Counted from the stretch's first letter, positions 9,176 through 20,517 are shown. The stretch: 29,632 nucleotides of DNA from Gnetum montanum (GCA_015680685.1 MNCI01006934.1:182339-211970), one strand, 5' to 3'. The notes: generated from the sequence alone by a model not told the origin. Numbers and translations: made by a program.

Positions 9176-9400
9176 GTATATAGTACCATTAATACATTGC
9201 TTGAGTTGTTTGAAGTAAATCCTTTTTTCTTAAGTTACTTCATTGAGGAAGTAGCCAATACTCATTGAATATGAATTACATTATTATAAATGGTTATTGT
9301 CAATGCAAAAACCAACTTGTTAAACTCATTTTAGATGGTTGATGGTCTCTAGATCTACCACAGTGTAGATACCTCTAAACAACTTCATCTACATCTTATG
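9176..9400. other. Spacer between the inverted SINE-like copies
   Basis: No feature seen. If transcribed, this would form the loop between the two inverted copies. Confidence 0.4.
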
Positions 9401-9549
9401 GGTGTTGGAACCCTAAAATAATTATAATATAGGTAAACCCCAACATATATAGTTTAATTAGAACTATATAAGTTAACATTTCCCACTAAAATATAACCCA
9501 TGACTTGTGGCATTTAAATCAAGAGTCTTACTACTTGGCTAACACATCA
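9401..9549 (-). repeat. SINE-like repeat, copy 2 (inverted)
   Basis: On the minus strand from 9549 this copy begins with an A-box-like block, TTAGCCAAGTAGTAAG (9527-9542 region). It is followed by CTCTTGATTTAAATGCC in the place of an anticodon arm and a B-box-like TCATGGGTTATATTTTAG (9485-9503). Spacing of about 35 bases between the two boxes fits a tRNA-derived head. The remaining 85 bases match the body of copy 1 and end GGGTTCCAACA. The family is not one I can name. Confidence 0.6.
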
Positions 9550-9981
9550 TTGCTGTAATTTAAATTAATGACCAATAGTCTATTGTAAACATTTTCAAAA
9601 TCATCAAAAAGTGAAGAATGCCTAATTACTTCATCAAATCAATGCAAAAGTAAAGAAGAAAAGTCAAGATAACACACACTGATAATCAAAATTAGCAATC
9701 AATTACCCAGTTAAGGAGAACCATCATTAGGAACATTGATTAAGTCATAAAGATTATTAAAGGTTAGTTAAACTTTAAAACTAGTCATAATGACTCCAAA
9801 GTACATGCTAATGAAGGGATTATTAATTCTAGAATGCACTTGGACTCATTGCCCTTAACTCAATTCTCATGTCTATGTTATAGATTCCAACTTAGAAGAA
9901 AAAATAAATCATAAACCAAAATTTAAATTCATTGAAGGGCATATATACATAGGGAAATATACCAAATTCAATTAAAGATGT
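9550..9981. other. Stretch without a gene
   Basis: AT-rich DNA with no supported feature up to the insertion point of element C. Confidence 0.4.
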
Positions 9982-9986
9982 AAATT
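9982..9986. repeat. Element C target duplication, left (AAATT)
   Basis: AAATT next to the 5' LTR; the right-hand counterpart AAAGT differs at one base. Confidence 0.5.
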
Positions 9987-10092
9987 TGATGAGTCATAGA
10001 TTAGTTGGTTGCATTGACGAGGCCTCATTAATGCGACCTTGTCAACTGGGCCTCGTCAACGAGTCCCCATCAATGCAATGTTGGTTTTCAAC

Positions 10093-10100
10093 TATAAATA
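10093..10100 (+). promoter_or_regulatory. TATA box of element C 5' LTR
   Basis: TATAAATA, identical to 20631-20638 in the 3' LTR and preserved despite high divergence around it. Confidence 0.7.
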
Positions 10101-10272
10101 TGTGCCTACCCACTGCATTTATGATAATTAGAGATTATAGTTATAGTGAAGCTCTTACAATTTTTCCATTTGAAAGTTAGAATTTTCCTCCCAAGTGCCC
10201 CCAACAAGAGTCATTGAGTGTACAAATCTTTATTTCAGCATTGTTATACCTGAGCATGATAGTGTGTATGAC

Positions 10273-10278
10273 AATAAA
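10273..10278 (+). terminator. Polyadenylation signal in element C 5' LTR
   Basis: AATAAA 173 bases after the TATA box; the same signal is kept in the 3' LTR at 20811-20816. Confidence 0.5.
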
Positions 10279-10862
10279 GATGAACTTTTTGATAAATCTT
10301 GCAACATTCTAGATAGATTAAATATTTTATTTATGCATTAAATTTTTTCAATTACTTGTTAAACATTTTCAATTATTTATTAAATTTTTTCCAAAAATTA
10401 AATTAATGAACACATGACCACTTCAAGCATAACATGTATTCGCTTAGTAATCCCAACAACATTATTGCTTGGTATGCCCAGTAGCGTAGCGCTTGGTCAC
10501 CTAGCAGTGGATACGTGTATTCAAGATGTGTACTAAAAGTGGGATTAGATGCTTATGTTAGGATTAGTGAGATACTAGTTATTTAGTTAATTTAAATTAG
10601 TTAATCCAATTACTTTTATCTCTCTTTGAACACCAAACCATAAAATATAAAATGATAAAAATTAGATACCTCAATTACACTTAACCATACAAGTGTACAT
10701 CATAAGTGTAATTGGGAAGATAATGATTAGCCTTAAGGCAAGATTCACTTACTAGAAGACTAGTGCATCAAAAATGATAAAGTCCATAGAATTCGATTGA
10801 ATCATGAGTGAGCACTTTGTGATTCATATGGTTGGGCATAGGGGTACCTTGTCACTCATCAT

Positions 10863-10880
10863 TAGCATTGTTGTTGGGAA
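10863..10880 (+). promoter_or_regulatory. Primer-binding site, decayed tRNA-Asp type
   Basis: One base after the 5' LTR, TAGCATTGTTGTTGGGAA aligns without gaps to TGGCGCCGTTGCCGGGGA, the complement of the tRNA-Asp 3' end used by Athila elements. Eleven of 18 positions match and all seven differences are C-to-T or G-to-A. Confidence 0.75.
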
Positions 10881-11082
10881 ATTTATTTGTTGAAACATGA
10901 ACTATCTAGGATTAGTGAATATTATTAATATCATTGTACAAACCCCATGGTCAATATCATTCCCACTATACATAGAATTATAATGACACACTGATAATTT
11001 TTTTTTGTTTTGCAAAATATCTTCTTCTTCTCACAAGCACGAAGATGTCAAACCATCGATCCCACAAAAGTGTAAAGTGGTA

Positions 11083-13270
11083 TATACTCATCCAGATGAC
11101 TATGTTCTAGACTTCACCTTAATCCTACATTAGCATGAACAACTATGATGGCATGATATGTAGGGCAACATCGTCTTGCCCCTCGATTGATCTATGCCCA
11201 AGATGCTATTTAAAACTCTTAAGAAGTTGGGCATCACAAATCTTCATGAAGAATGCATTGTGGATGATTATGACACTTGAAATTACTATCTCTCTGAAAC
11301 ACAATGCAAGTGTGATTGATGCCAAGAGAAGCTCCATGAGGCTACAAAGATGAAACATTATACTAATGCCTTGTTCCTACTAAATCAAGATGACAATGAG
11401 GATCCTCTTCCTGTAGGTTCTCAACATGATGATTCTCCACACCTTGACACTAGTGACGAGGGTGTGAACCTCAACCTATGATCCACTATTCATAAAATAG
11501 GTTCAAGAAAAAATGATAACCAAGGTAGTGACTTGAGCAAGCATCAAAATCGCAAGGGATCTATGGATGATGGTCATAATAAGCAAATGAGCAATGTCAG
11601 ACACCATGGTGGTGGTGGCAATCCACCTTCCTATTCATCCTCTTCATATAATTCCAAACATTCCTCTTCACCTGGTGGTTCTCATAGAAGCCACTATCAA
11701 AATAATCATGATGAAGATGATCAAAGAGACAATAATGATCATGAAGGCCACCAAGATGGAAGGGGTGACTGAAACCATCATCAACGTCATCATCATAGTG
11801 ATGATAACGAACCTCTATTAGTGACTCAAAGTATGCTCAACATTGTAGAGGCAGTTAAAATTCCAACCAGGCATATGAAAGATAGTTGAATCAAGTGCTT
11901 AGACATGAACAATATCCCAAGATTTGAGGGGGAGGGGTACAACTCTAATTTTTAGACACATATACAACATTTTCATGATGCCTATGCATTACAGAATATA
12001 AATAATGAGTGACAGAAACTCAAGATCTTCCCCAGGACACTCATCAAGGAAGATGAAAGCTAGTATCAGTCTTTGGAGCTAGAATCTATCCATAGATGGA
12101 GTACCATGTTGGAGCTATTTAATAATAAATACCAAACGTACTCCTGAGTGTCTAATCTAAGAAGGAAAATCCAAGGCTAGAAATAGGGAACACATGAACC
12201 CTTGGATGCTACCATGGGCTGATACTATTCACTCATACACCGATGTCCTCACCATGGTTATTCTCAAAGGAAACAACTTTGCCACATCATAGATTAGCTT
12301 CATAATGAAATGAGGAAGACCCTTGGAATTTATGCCCAAGAAAGATTGTCTAAATTGAGAGCTCATTAGATCTAAAGGCTAATTGAGTAGGTAGCAAAAG
12401 AAGAAGGTGATCTATGAAAAAGGGAGAGTGCAAAGGAGTATAATAGGGATGCTTCCATTAGGAAATGGAAGGTTTGATTTTGTGATGAGGGGGAGTCACC
12501 ACTTAATGAAGTGATGAACAAGAAAATCTTGCCCATCCAAAAGTCTATTTTTGATATTTCAGTAAAGGTTGACAACTGATGAGACTCTTTGAATGAAAAG
12601 TTTCAAACTATTGTGAATATCGCTAAAGAATCCAAAGAGCAAAATAGTAATTACAGATGATGAAAAGAAGTTAAACATGCCTACCAAAGAGGTAAGGCTA
12701 AAGTTTCTGCAATAGAGAAAGTTGTGGAAACTAATTTTGATGATGAAATTGATTGTGACATCTATCAACATAAACATCCAAAGGGTTGTTGCCCTGTGAT
12801 GTCATACTTACAAGATTATGAGGTGTGTGCATTGAATCCTTGATTAGCACGTAGGCAAGTACCTAGATGATTACCTTATCCTCAAGGCAATCCAAGGTAG
12901 TTCCACTAGCAATAACAAGCTTATTATATAATTTGAACTCCTCCATAACCTTTTGAATAATACCAACAATGGTACCACCCACAATCATGGAGAATGCCAC
13001 CACTAAGGTAGCAATACCCTTATAAGCAACCTGATCCATACAAGTACTATGTTCAACAACCTATCTCCCCTATAAGTTCTACAAGTCATACATCATTTTA
13101 TCATCACTATTACCCTCTAGAGTATCATCAAACACATTCACCATCTACTCAAGGGGAAAACCCATATCCATATCCATATCATCCTCTACATCCATTTGCA
13201 CATACACCTCCACCTTCAACCTAGTTACCTCCTACTCCATCCATGCAAGGTGAGATTCCTTCATAGCTAC
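11083..13270 (+). pseudogene. Element C gag
   Basis: Gag forms the cytoplasmic virus-like particle. A single frame can be followed from 11083 to about 13260 with many TAG/TGA/TAA stops but no clear frameshift. In order it shows an N-terminal helical part with a C-K-C--C-like cluster (about 11300-11340), then a low-complexity His/Ser/Gly/Asp-rich domain (11533-11815). Next is the capsid-type domain with IPRFEGEGYN (about 11914) and the family signature W--M---F---Y in HRWSTMLELFNNKYQTY (about 12094-12147). A charged region follows, then a possible remnant zinc knuckle with Cys-Cys and His residues (about 12750-12800), and a Pro/Tyr-rich linker with YPYPYP (about 13028-13260). The first ATG of the transcript (11045) is in another frame, so the true start is uncertain. 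Pol follows in the +1 frame. Confidence 0.75.
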
Positions 13271-13499
13271 AACAAAAAAATGCTACAAGATCTATAAATT
13301 CACAATCGGCTTTCCAACCAAGTGGTCTAGACAATCGATCAAGAAAAAGGCCTTTTTTATAACCTCAACAGTCCTCTTTAACCCTTACAATCTAGTCTAG
13401 CTGATCATCCTACATCTCTAGCATCCTCATCCTCTGCCTCAAATACCTTCAAGTGCCCTTCAAACCAAGTGCCACCTCAAATCTACACTATAATGCTAA

Positions 13500-15485
13500 C
13501 TTATGTTATTTTTGACTGGATCTAGACTACCAATCTTCCTATGAAAATATTTGATCTAGGAAGTCCACTCATTTACTTGCTTATCGCTAGACATAAGCCA
13601 TGCAAGGCTCTTCTTGACTCTGGTTATAGAGCTAATCTCATCTCCCATGACATGTACAAGGCTTGGAACCTACCACCTCTTAAGAAGAGCAACATTCATC
13701 TAGAATTAGTAGATCAGCCAATTACTATCCCTCTAGGTTTAGTAGAGGACATTGTAATCATAGTCTTTAGGTGGTCCTTTCGTGCTGATTTTCTAATGGT
13801 CAAGGTGGAAAACTAAAAAATTGACTTCCCCATAAATATGGAAAGAGCTTGGTTAAGCTTGGTCAATGCACATATGGATATAAGGGACCTATCTTTAGAA
13901 ATATCCAAGCAAACTGAACTAGGCAGGATTGAGAAGAAGCATATTCCATGCATCGCATATAATGATAACATGTGAAATTGTGTGCAAAATATTTGGTTAA
14001 TCAGGAGTACACACATTAAAGCATGCAATTAGTGTACACAAGAAATCAATATTCAAAGGTCTCTATACGTAGCAGCCACAAAACAAGAGGGCACCCAATG
14101 GCTAATAGTTGACTCAAATAGTAACACATTATGCATGGAACCAACTAAGAGTTTAACATGTGCTTATGTTGAAGGCATGGACAAAATTGGATAAGTTCAT
14201 TCCCAAATTTCTAATGAAGATGATGATACTTTTTGGGGAGAGTTGAAGATCCCTAATAACTTTAAGAAGGAGCCCTTATAGCTAAAAACTTAACCGGCTG
14301 GTATGGAGTATGCATTCCTAAACAATGGTAAACCAATCATAATTAATTCCAAACTTGCTCCTAAACAAAAATAAAAGTTGTTGAAGGTGATGAAAAAATG
14401 GCCAACAACTTTTACTTAGTCATATCCTAAGCTAACAGGAATTGATCTAAGGATATGCTAGCATTGCATTTACACTAACCTAGCCATGAAGCCTAGAAGG
14501 TAGCTATAGAGGTGGTTAAACCCAAAATTGAAGCAAGTCATCAAGGATGAAATTGAATAATTCCTCAAGGTAGGGTTCATCTATCCCATTGCAGATAGTG
14601 AGTGGGTTAGCACACTCATAATTGTACCAAAAAAGGGTGTCAAATGGCAAGTCTACATTGACTTCAGGCTATTAAATATGGCAAAATTTAAAGATCATTT
14701 ACCTTTTCCATTTGTGGATCAAGTGTTGGATACCATATCTAAGCATTATTATTATAGCTTCTTGGATGGTTATAGTGGATATAACCAAATCCAAATTATG
14801 CCAGAAGATCAAGCTAAGACAACATTCACAAGTCCCTAGGGAACTTTTGCATATTCTAAGATGTCATTCGGTCTATGCAATACCCCTGCAACATTTCAAC
14901 ACTTGGTCCTTAGTATCTTATAACAATAGATTGGTAGTGGTATTGAAGTCTTCATGGATGACTTCTCCACCTATGAAGCTACATTCGAGAAATCCTTGGA
15001 CCACCTAGAGCAAGCATTAAAAAGATGTGTTGAGACAAAATTATAGCTCAACTGGTAGAAGGGCCATCTCATGGTCCAAGAAGGCATTATGTTGGGGCAT
15101 CAAATTTCGCAAAAAGGAATTGAGGTATACCTAGAAAAGATAAGGATCATCCAAGGAATAAGATGTCAACCATAGACCATTAAAGGTGTTCGATCATTCC
15201 TTGGACACACTAGCTACTACTAGCAATTCATAGAGAATTTCTATAAGATCGTAAAATCATTGGTAGAGCTTACAAAGAAAGATGCACCTTTCATCTAGAC
15301 TAAGGAATGTGAACATGCATTCCAATAATTAAAAGAGAAAATTGTAGAAACACCAATCCTACAAGAACTAGACTGGTCCAAACCCTTTCACATCATGATG
15401 GATGTAGCTAGCTACACCTTGGGAGCAGTGCTCATGTAGATGGATGATAAGAAAGATCCATATTACATCCATTGCGCAATTCATT
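13500..15485 (+). pseudogene. Element C protease-reverse transcriptase-RNase H (pol, first part)
   Basis: One frame runs for almost 2 kb. Protease (13541-13816) has CKALLDSGYRANLIS, the D(S/T)GA active site with the final Ala changed to Tyr. The ILGRPW block is not seen, so its C-terminal half is damaged. After a linker, reverse transcriptase starts near 14303. It has RWLNPK, DSEWVS-LIIVPKKGVKW (template-binding region), FLDGYSGYNQI (14759-14791, first catalytic Asp) and MSFGLCNTPATFQ. It continues through EVFMDDFS (14945-14968, the second and third Asp) to GIEV, LGH-ISQKGIEV and VRSFLGHTSYY. All three RT aspartates are kept. RNase H begins with FHIMMDVASYTLGAVLM (15388-15438) but stops after about 25 residues, where the sequence jumps to integrase in another frame. 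About 25 stop codons interrupt the frame, mostly where Trp, Gln or Arg is expected. Confidence 0.85.
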
Positions 15486-16570
15486 GTTATGAATGAAGAT
15501 CAACTGCATGTTCTCCAAGATGCTCCTGAAGGACCTTGCAAAGGCCACTATGTAGGGAGACACATGGTTATAAAAATCCTAATGATAGAATACTATTGGC
15601 CTATAATATTTATGGATGCCCACTTTTTTGCCAAGTTTTGTGAATGTTGTCAATGAGACAAGGAAATGACTGCTCACATGGAAGATCCTCAATAGTGGAT
15701 TCAACCACTGGAACCTTTCAACATATGGGGCACTAACTTCATAGGTACCTTTCACATCCATTTCCAATGGAAAGGCATATATTATAGTAGTAGTTAAGTA
15801 CTACACAAAATGGATATAAGAAACAATTGCTACCAATTGTACATCATCCACTTTGCTAGAGTTATACAAAAAAATATTGTCAATAGGTTTGGGGTGCCAC
15901 ATTCACTAATTTCTAATAATGGAACTCATTTCATAGGTGCCACTCTTAGAAAATTAATGCAATGCTTTGGTGTTGAACATAAATTAACAACACCTTATCA
16001 CCCCCAAGCCAATGGTCAAGTAGAGGTAACCAACCAAGAGATCAGAAAAATACTAACATGAACCATTAGCAAATATAGGAAGGATTGGAGTGCAAATATT
16101 AACGATGCTCTCTAGGCTTATCATTCAACTTGAAATCTTCCTATCAACTATTCTCCCTATGAGTTAGTGTATAGAAAACTTCCAATGATCTTGATTCAAT
16201 CCAAGATTTGTGCACTCTTAACAGTATCTAATCTAAATCCTAATCTAAGTCTAGCACAAAAAGAAAGATCAATCAACTTGAACATGTTAGACAAAAATTG
16301 ATTAGTGGTCTTATCCTTGAATGAGGTGAACAAGGAATTCAACAAGTAACATCATGACCTTAGAATCAGGAAAGTAAAATTTCAATCAAGAGATAAGGTT
16401 CTCTATTAGAACCCCATATATGTACCCAAAAGGTAAAATTTCAAACATTTTGGGAGGGACCTTATATAATTGATCAAACCTTTTCCTCTAGGTTCCATGA
16501 TAATCTACAAACCTAAATGTCCAAATTAAAAGAAATTGGTCAACATCCAACAAGTAAATCCTTTTCTAGA
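15485..16570 (+). pseudogene. Element C integrase
   Basis: Integrase inserts the cDNA into the genome. The HHCC zinc finger reads QLHVLQDA, GHYVG, YW and CECCQ (15495-15656). In the catalytic core (D,D-35-E) the first block is IWGTNFIGTF (Asp to Asn, codon 15735-15737) and the second is SNNGTHF (Asp to Asn, codon 15915-15917). The third is GQVE with Glu kept (16023-16025); the 35-residue spacing is exact. Between the first and second blocks a frameshift moves KAYIIVVVKYYTKW (about 15772-15813) out of frame. The core ends with SPYELVY; the C-terminal domain shows KVKFQSRDKVLY and a GPY/F-like module in a shifted frame (about 16440-16500). The enzyme is dead from stops, frameshift and both Asp changes. 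Confidence 0.85.
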
Positions 16571-17308
16571 ACTGAGATAGGCCAATGCAACTGCTAGCTT
16601 AATAGATGGACAACTATGTTCTATTTTTTAGATCTCCTCCTTCCAACATAGTCATGGGGGAGATGGCCATCCATTCTAACCATCAATATGGTTTTTCATT
16701 TTTTCTAGTTTTTGTTTTCCACATTTTTGATTTTACAAGTTATTTATTTTACACATTTTTTATTTTCAAGATTTTTTCTAATTTTACACCATTAATAGTA
16801 ACTTTTGAACATTTCTTAATTATTTTACAGTTTATTATATATTTTATTTTGTTTGGTTTTATTTTGTTTAAGTGTGGTATTTTCTTAATTTTACTAATAA
16901 AATTACTTTATTATCACAGAATACAGTGCTACTATCATTGTTTACTAATGATGGTTGTGCTTCATGTTGTGATTATGGGTGTCTAGTTTCTATTTTTGAA
17001 TTTTGATGTCTGATGACTTTGACATGGTTTATTTTTTATGGAACAAGCAATGAGTCCATTTCATTCACCCATCTAGTAAACTCTATGGTTTTTCTTGTTT
17101 TGGGAATTTGAGATCCCTTCCATTAAAGAAGCTTTTATTAATCGATGGCCTTCGTATCTCTAGAATTAGAAAGGATTCAAAAGGTTTGTAAAGGGTGTGA
17201 CTTCAGAGGGACTCAATACTCTTTGTACTCTTCTACTTTCTTGAGTTCTTAAGTGTTTTTCATGGACTTCTAACCATTCCATTCCAACCACTAATAGGAA
17301 GTCAAATA
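16571..17308 (+). other. T-rich spacer between integrase and the extra ORF
   Basis: Low-complexity T-rich DNA (16680-16990) opens into a long hydrophobic reading that reflects composition only. A purine tract ATGGGGGAGATGG (about 16653-16665) resembles an internal polypurine tract. No gene is seen. Confidence 0.5.
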
Positions 17309-17449
17309 AAGTCTTTGCATGGTGTGGTTTCCATAAAAAATAATGGGAATTCAAATTAGACCCCTTAGACATGAATAAGTCCTTGCATGGTGCGGTTCCC
17401 ATTTTAAAAAAAAACATGGGAATTCAAAGCACATCCCTTGGACAAATAA
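17309..17449. repeat. 68-bp tandem duplication with hairpins
   Basis: Two diverged copies start at 17309 and 17377. Each contains TTGCATGGTGYGGTT, then an inverted repeat, TTCCCAT-(A-run)-ATGGGAA in copy 2 and a weaker TTCCAT-ATGGGAA in copy 1, then AATTCAAA--A--CCCTT-GACA. Confidence 0.7.
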
Positions 17450-17649
17450 ATAGGCTATAAGCACTAGTTATGGGACTCGAAGTGCTCATAGGAAGGATAA
17501 CCCTCTCAACCATGGGAGAAGTAGCCTAGAGCTAGAAGGGACCAACAAGAACAAGGCCAAGAATTACCAAAAGCAACCCATGCAATGGGAACTCTTCATG
17601 AGGAGCCCAAAGTAAAATCTATCTAACAAATTCCAAAAGAAGAAGTGTT

Positions 17650-20241
17650 GATTGAATAATCACAGTGAGGGAAAGTGCCTAGACTTGTGTCAAGGCTTGA
17701 GGTCACTTTGACTCAAGCCTATCTTGATGTCATCAGGTCCTAAGAGACCCAATGATTAGTTCTTCAAGAGATCAACTTTGGGCCATTCCTTGAGAAAGCT
17801 ATAGTGGATGTCAAGACTCAACTGCAAACCTCTCCCATGTGGCCAATAATCACATCCAATGAAACATGGTACATGGAAGAGACATATCTCTTCTAGAGTA
17901 ATAGAAGGCTAGGGTCCATTATCAAAATTAAGGACATTCAAGTATCCTACTTAACAGAAGAAAATGCATAGGCACTTGGGTTTCTTGACACTGGAACATA
18001 ACTAGTAGAACTATCAACAAAAGGTAATCCTAAGGCCAAGAGGGAGTGGACCCAACAATGCTATGGGGTTGACTGTAAGGAGTATGGTGTGCTCACATTG
18101 ACAGAGTGAATTTACTTCAAAATTACAGCCCATCACCTCAATCCCATGATGAGACCAAGCAAGGTGACTACCTTCTTTGCCCAAGCATGCATTTCTCTAA
18201 GTAGGAAATTTCATATGAATCTTCCATAGTTGATCTATTTAGAGATTGAAAAATGCTTCAAGGAAAATGAATGTAGAAGAAAGGTCTTACCTTTTCTATG
18301 CCTCATATGGAAACTCTGCAAAAGGGCAAGCATCATTGGCTACTCCAATAATATCATCAAGCATGCTCATTTGGCCTCATAATCTAAGATCATAAAAGAA
18401 AAGATGCTAACAATGACTTAAGAAGAGAAGCAGCCACTACCACCACCCACTTAGGAAACAATGTTGGAGGCTTGCATAGCCATTAGGTGTCTACACAAAA
18501 TTTGAGAGAAACCCTTGAGCGAATAAGAGCAACATGTAGGAATTAGTGGGATAGATCCATCTGTATACTGACTGACAATGATTCATCTTAATGAGGTGGC
18601 CCAAATAGTTAGCCAAATGGAGAGGGATGGTCCAATTTTCTCTACCCAATGAATGTAGTTGCCTACAAGGTTGAATCCCAAGGCTTAGGAGGTGATGGTG
18701 TCTTTATCACTACACCATCTATTTTTAGAAATGTATAGGAATGCCACCACTTTCTCAATGCATTTGGAGGAAGGCAAAGAAGAAATTTTCTTGGTGATGC
18801 AACACCAAGGGCAGGAAATAGTAGTTGAAGTCGTTGCTAACCATGTCAATGAAGCACAAAATGCACCCATGACATCTATACCAAACATATCTACACTTCA
18901 AGACATGTAGATGTTTGCAAGCATGATCAACAAAAAGTTAAATGTAGCCCAACATGAGGAGTTGCTAGAATGACTGGGGGGAACTGGACAACTAACTACA
19001 AATATCTTTGATTTTCCAGAAGACATCACTGCAACCCAATCAAAGCTACTAAACACAAGGGGAAATCCATTATTTTAGAGGGGCAACTCAAAATGGCTCA
19101 AAAATGAAATCAACGCTTGGCCACGAAGGTTGCCAAACTATGTGCCCAACTACTAGATCCTATGATCCTCAGCCCAATAATAACTAGAGATGAAGCTTTC
19201 AAACAACTTCAGGAATGATTCTAGAAGGCTGAGAAGGAGGTAGTAATGGCCATCTTCAACCAGTCTATAGTTGAAGTAAAAATGTACTTAAAAGGACTTA
19301 TTACAGATGCGCTAGGAGAATGAGACCTTGACCACATAAAATCATCACCTATGAAATGCTGATGCTCAAAAGGACCAAATGTAAGAATTTATTCATCAAC
19401 AGCAAGAACATCTTGCCAAGGTGAGGAGATTGGCCATAGAAAATCAAAATCTATCAATGGAGGAAGTGTGTGTGCTATGCTAGAAGTCTACCATCGAGAT
19501 TTTCACCTAGAAGAATGAGGCCCTTAATTTTGAAAAAGTGAAGGATCACTACAAAGACCACATTGGCTTGTAGAAGAAAGTCAACGAAAAACACATCCAG
19601 ATGAAAAAGGAAAAAATAAATGAAGCTCTCCAGCAACTCCAAAAAGGAAGAGAAATGTGATGGCCCATCATTGATGGGATCAATGCCTACAACAAAGCGG
19701 AGATCCACTTAAAGGAGTTACAAATAGAAGAGTTGATAGAATATATAAAGTTGGCCAATCTCTGATATGCAAACCTAGCAATGCTAACTACCAAAAAACC
19801 ATGGTTAGAATTAGAGAAGTAAGTGGCTAGCTCATATTTGTTACATGAGGTTGATTTCAAGCACCATAAAAATACCAAGCAGAAGCTTGAAACTGCAAAT
19901 GCTAAACTCAAAGTTCTCAAAGCATGATTCATGGACCAATGATCAACTATTGAGAGCATAGACAAATGGATGAATGACTACCAAGAGCTGAAGAACATAG
20001 TTAAGGTGTTTGAAATTGAATGAAAACTATTTGTTTCCTAGTTCTTCAATGTGAAGGAGCTATTTCCAGCAATTCCATGTCCTTGGGATGTGCCCATTTC
20101 AACCCACATTAGTAAAGCTACATAGATGGTGCACAATCCTAGAAGCAAGGAGGAGAAAATGAAAGCATTGCTAGATGCTTTTCATCTCCCACCTAGAGTT
20201 ACAACAATAGTGGGATAGCCACATCCACCTGAGATCGTCTG
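17650..20241 (+). pseudogene. Element C extra ORF in the env position
   Basis: A decayed reading frame of roughly 860 codons lies between integrase and the 3' LTR. The N-terminal half (17650-18970, one frame) reads VPRLVSRLEVTLTQAYLDV, then a Trp-, Leu- and Pro-containing domain with ITAHHLNPMMRPSKVTTFFA and VLPFLCLIWKLCKRASI. This resembles the domain annotated as putative plant transposon protein that often sits in this place in Athila-type elements. The C-terminal half (about 19180-20241, after a frameshift) is rich in Lys, Glu, Gln and Leu with heptad character, for example FEKVKDHYKDHIG, KEKINEALQQLQKGRE and KLETANAKLKVLKA. It ends in a Pro-rich tail. I see no signal peptide or convincing membrane anchor, so an envelope function is not supported. 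About 25 stops interrupt it. The domain match is from memory of the pattern. Confidence 0.6.
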
Positions 20242-20477
20242 ATCTTCTCCACCAAAATTCATGCCATCAAGGAACGTGCTATCGAGTTTTGAAGAGTTGT
20301 GTCATGGTGTTCAGTTTTTTGTCCTAAACATCATTATTTTTTGTAATGTATTGATATGTAAACCTAGGCACTCCATTTTTTGTCAAGTTAGTCAGTTTGT
20401 TTTGTTTAAGAAAAAGTTAGTCAATAATCCCATACCTTTCCAATTTTGTAAAAGAACTTGAGGATGACTTTTCATTT

Positions 20478-20490
20478 AGTTGTGGGGGTA
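20478..20490 (+). promoter_or_regulatory. Polypurine tract of element C
   Basis: AGTTGTGGGGGTA immediately precedes the 3' LTR, where the plus-strand DNA primer is made. Confidence 0.7.
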
Positions 20491-20517
20491 TAATGAGTCG
20501 TAGTTCAGTTGGTTGCA

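Larger units (their letters stand above)
9987..10861 (+). repeat. Element C 5' LTR
   Basis: 875 bp, starting TGATGAGT and ending ACTCATCA, a perfect 8-bp terminal inverted repeat. It aligns along its whole length with 20491-21428. It is 63 bp shorter because it lacks about 35 bp in the GGCCTC-rich U3 and about 28 bp in U5. A TATAAATA box is at 10093-10100 and AATAAA at 10273-10278, both kept in the 3' copy. Confidence 0.9.

Noticed and set aside
16606-16986. 126-codon hydrophobic plus-strand reading after integrase
   Set aside because: Low-complexity T-rich spacer; starts inside the integrase 3' region and has no family resemblance. Not evidence of an envelope membrane protein.
20494-20515. 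tRNA-like start (TAGTTCAGTTGGTTGC) at the beginning of the element C 3' LTR
   Set aside because: No T-arm or acceptor complement at the proper distance, and the 5' LTR copy does not keep the motif.
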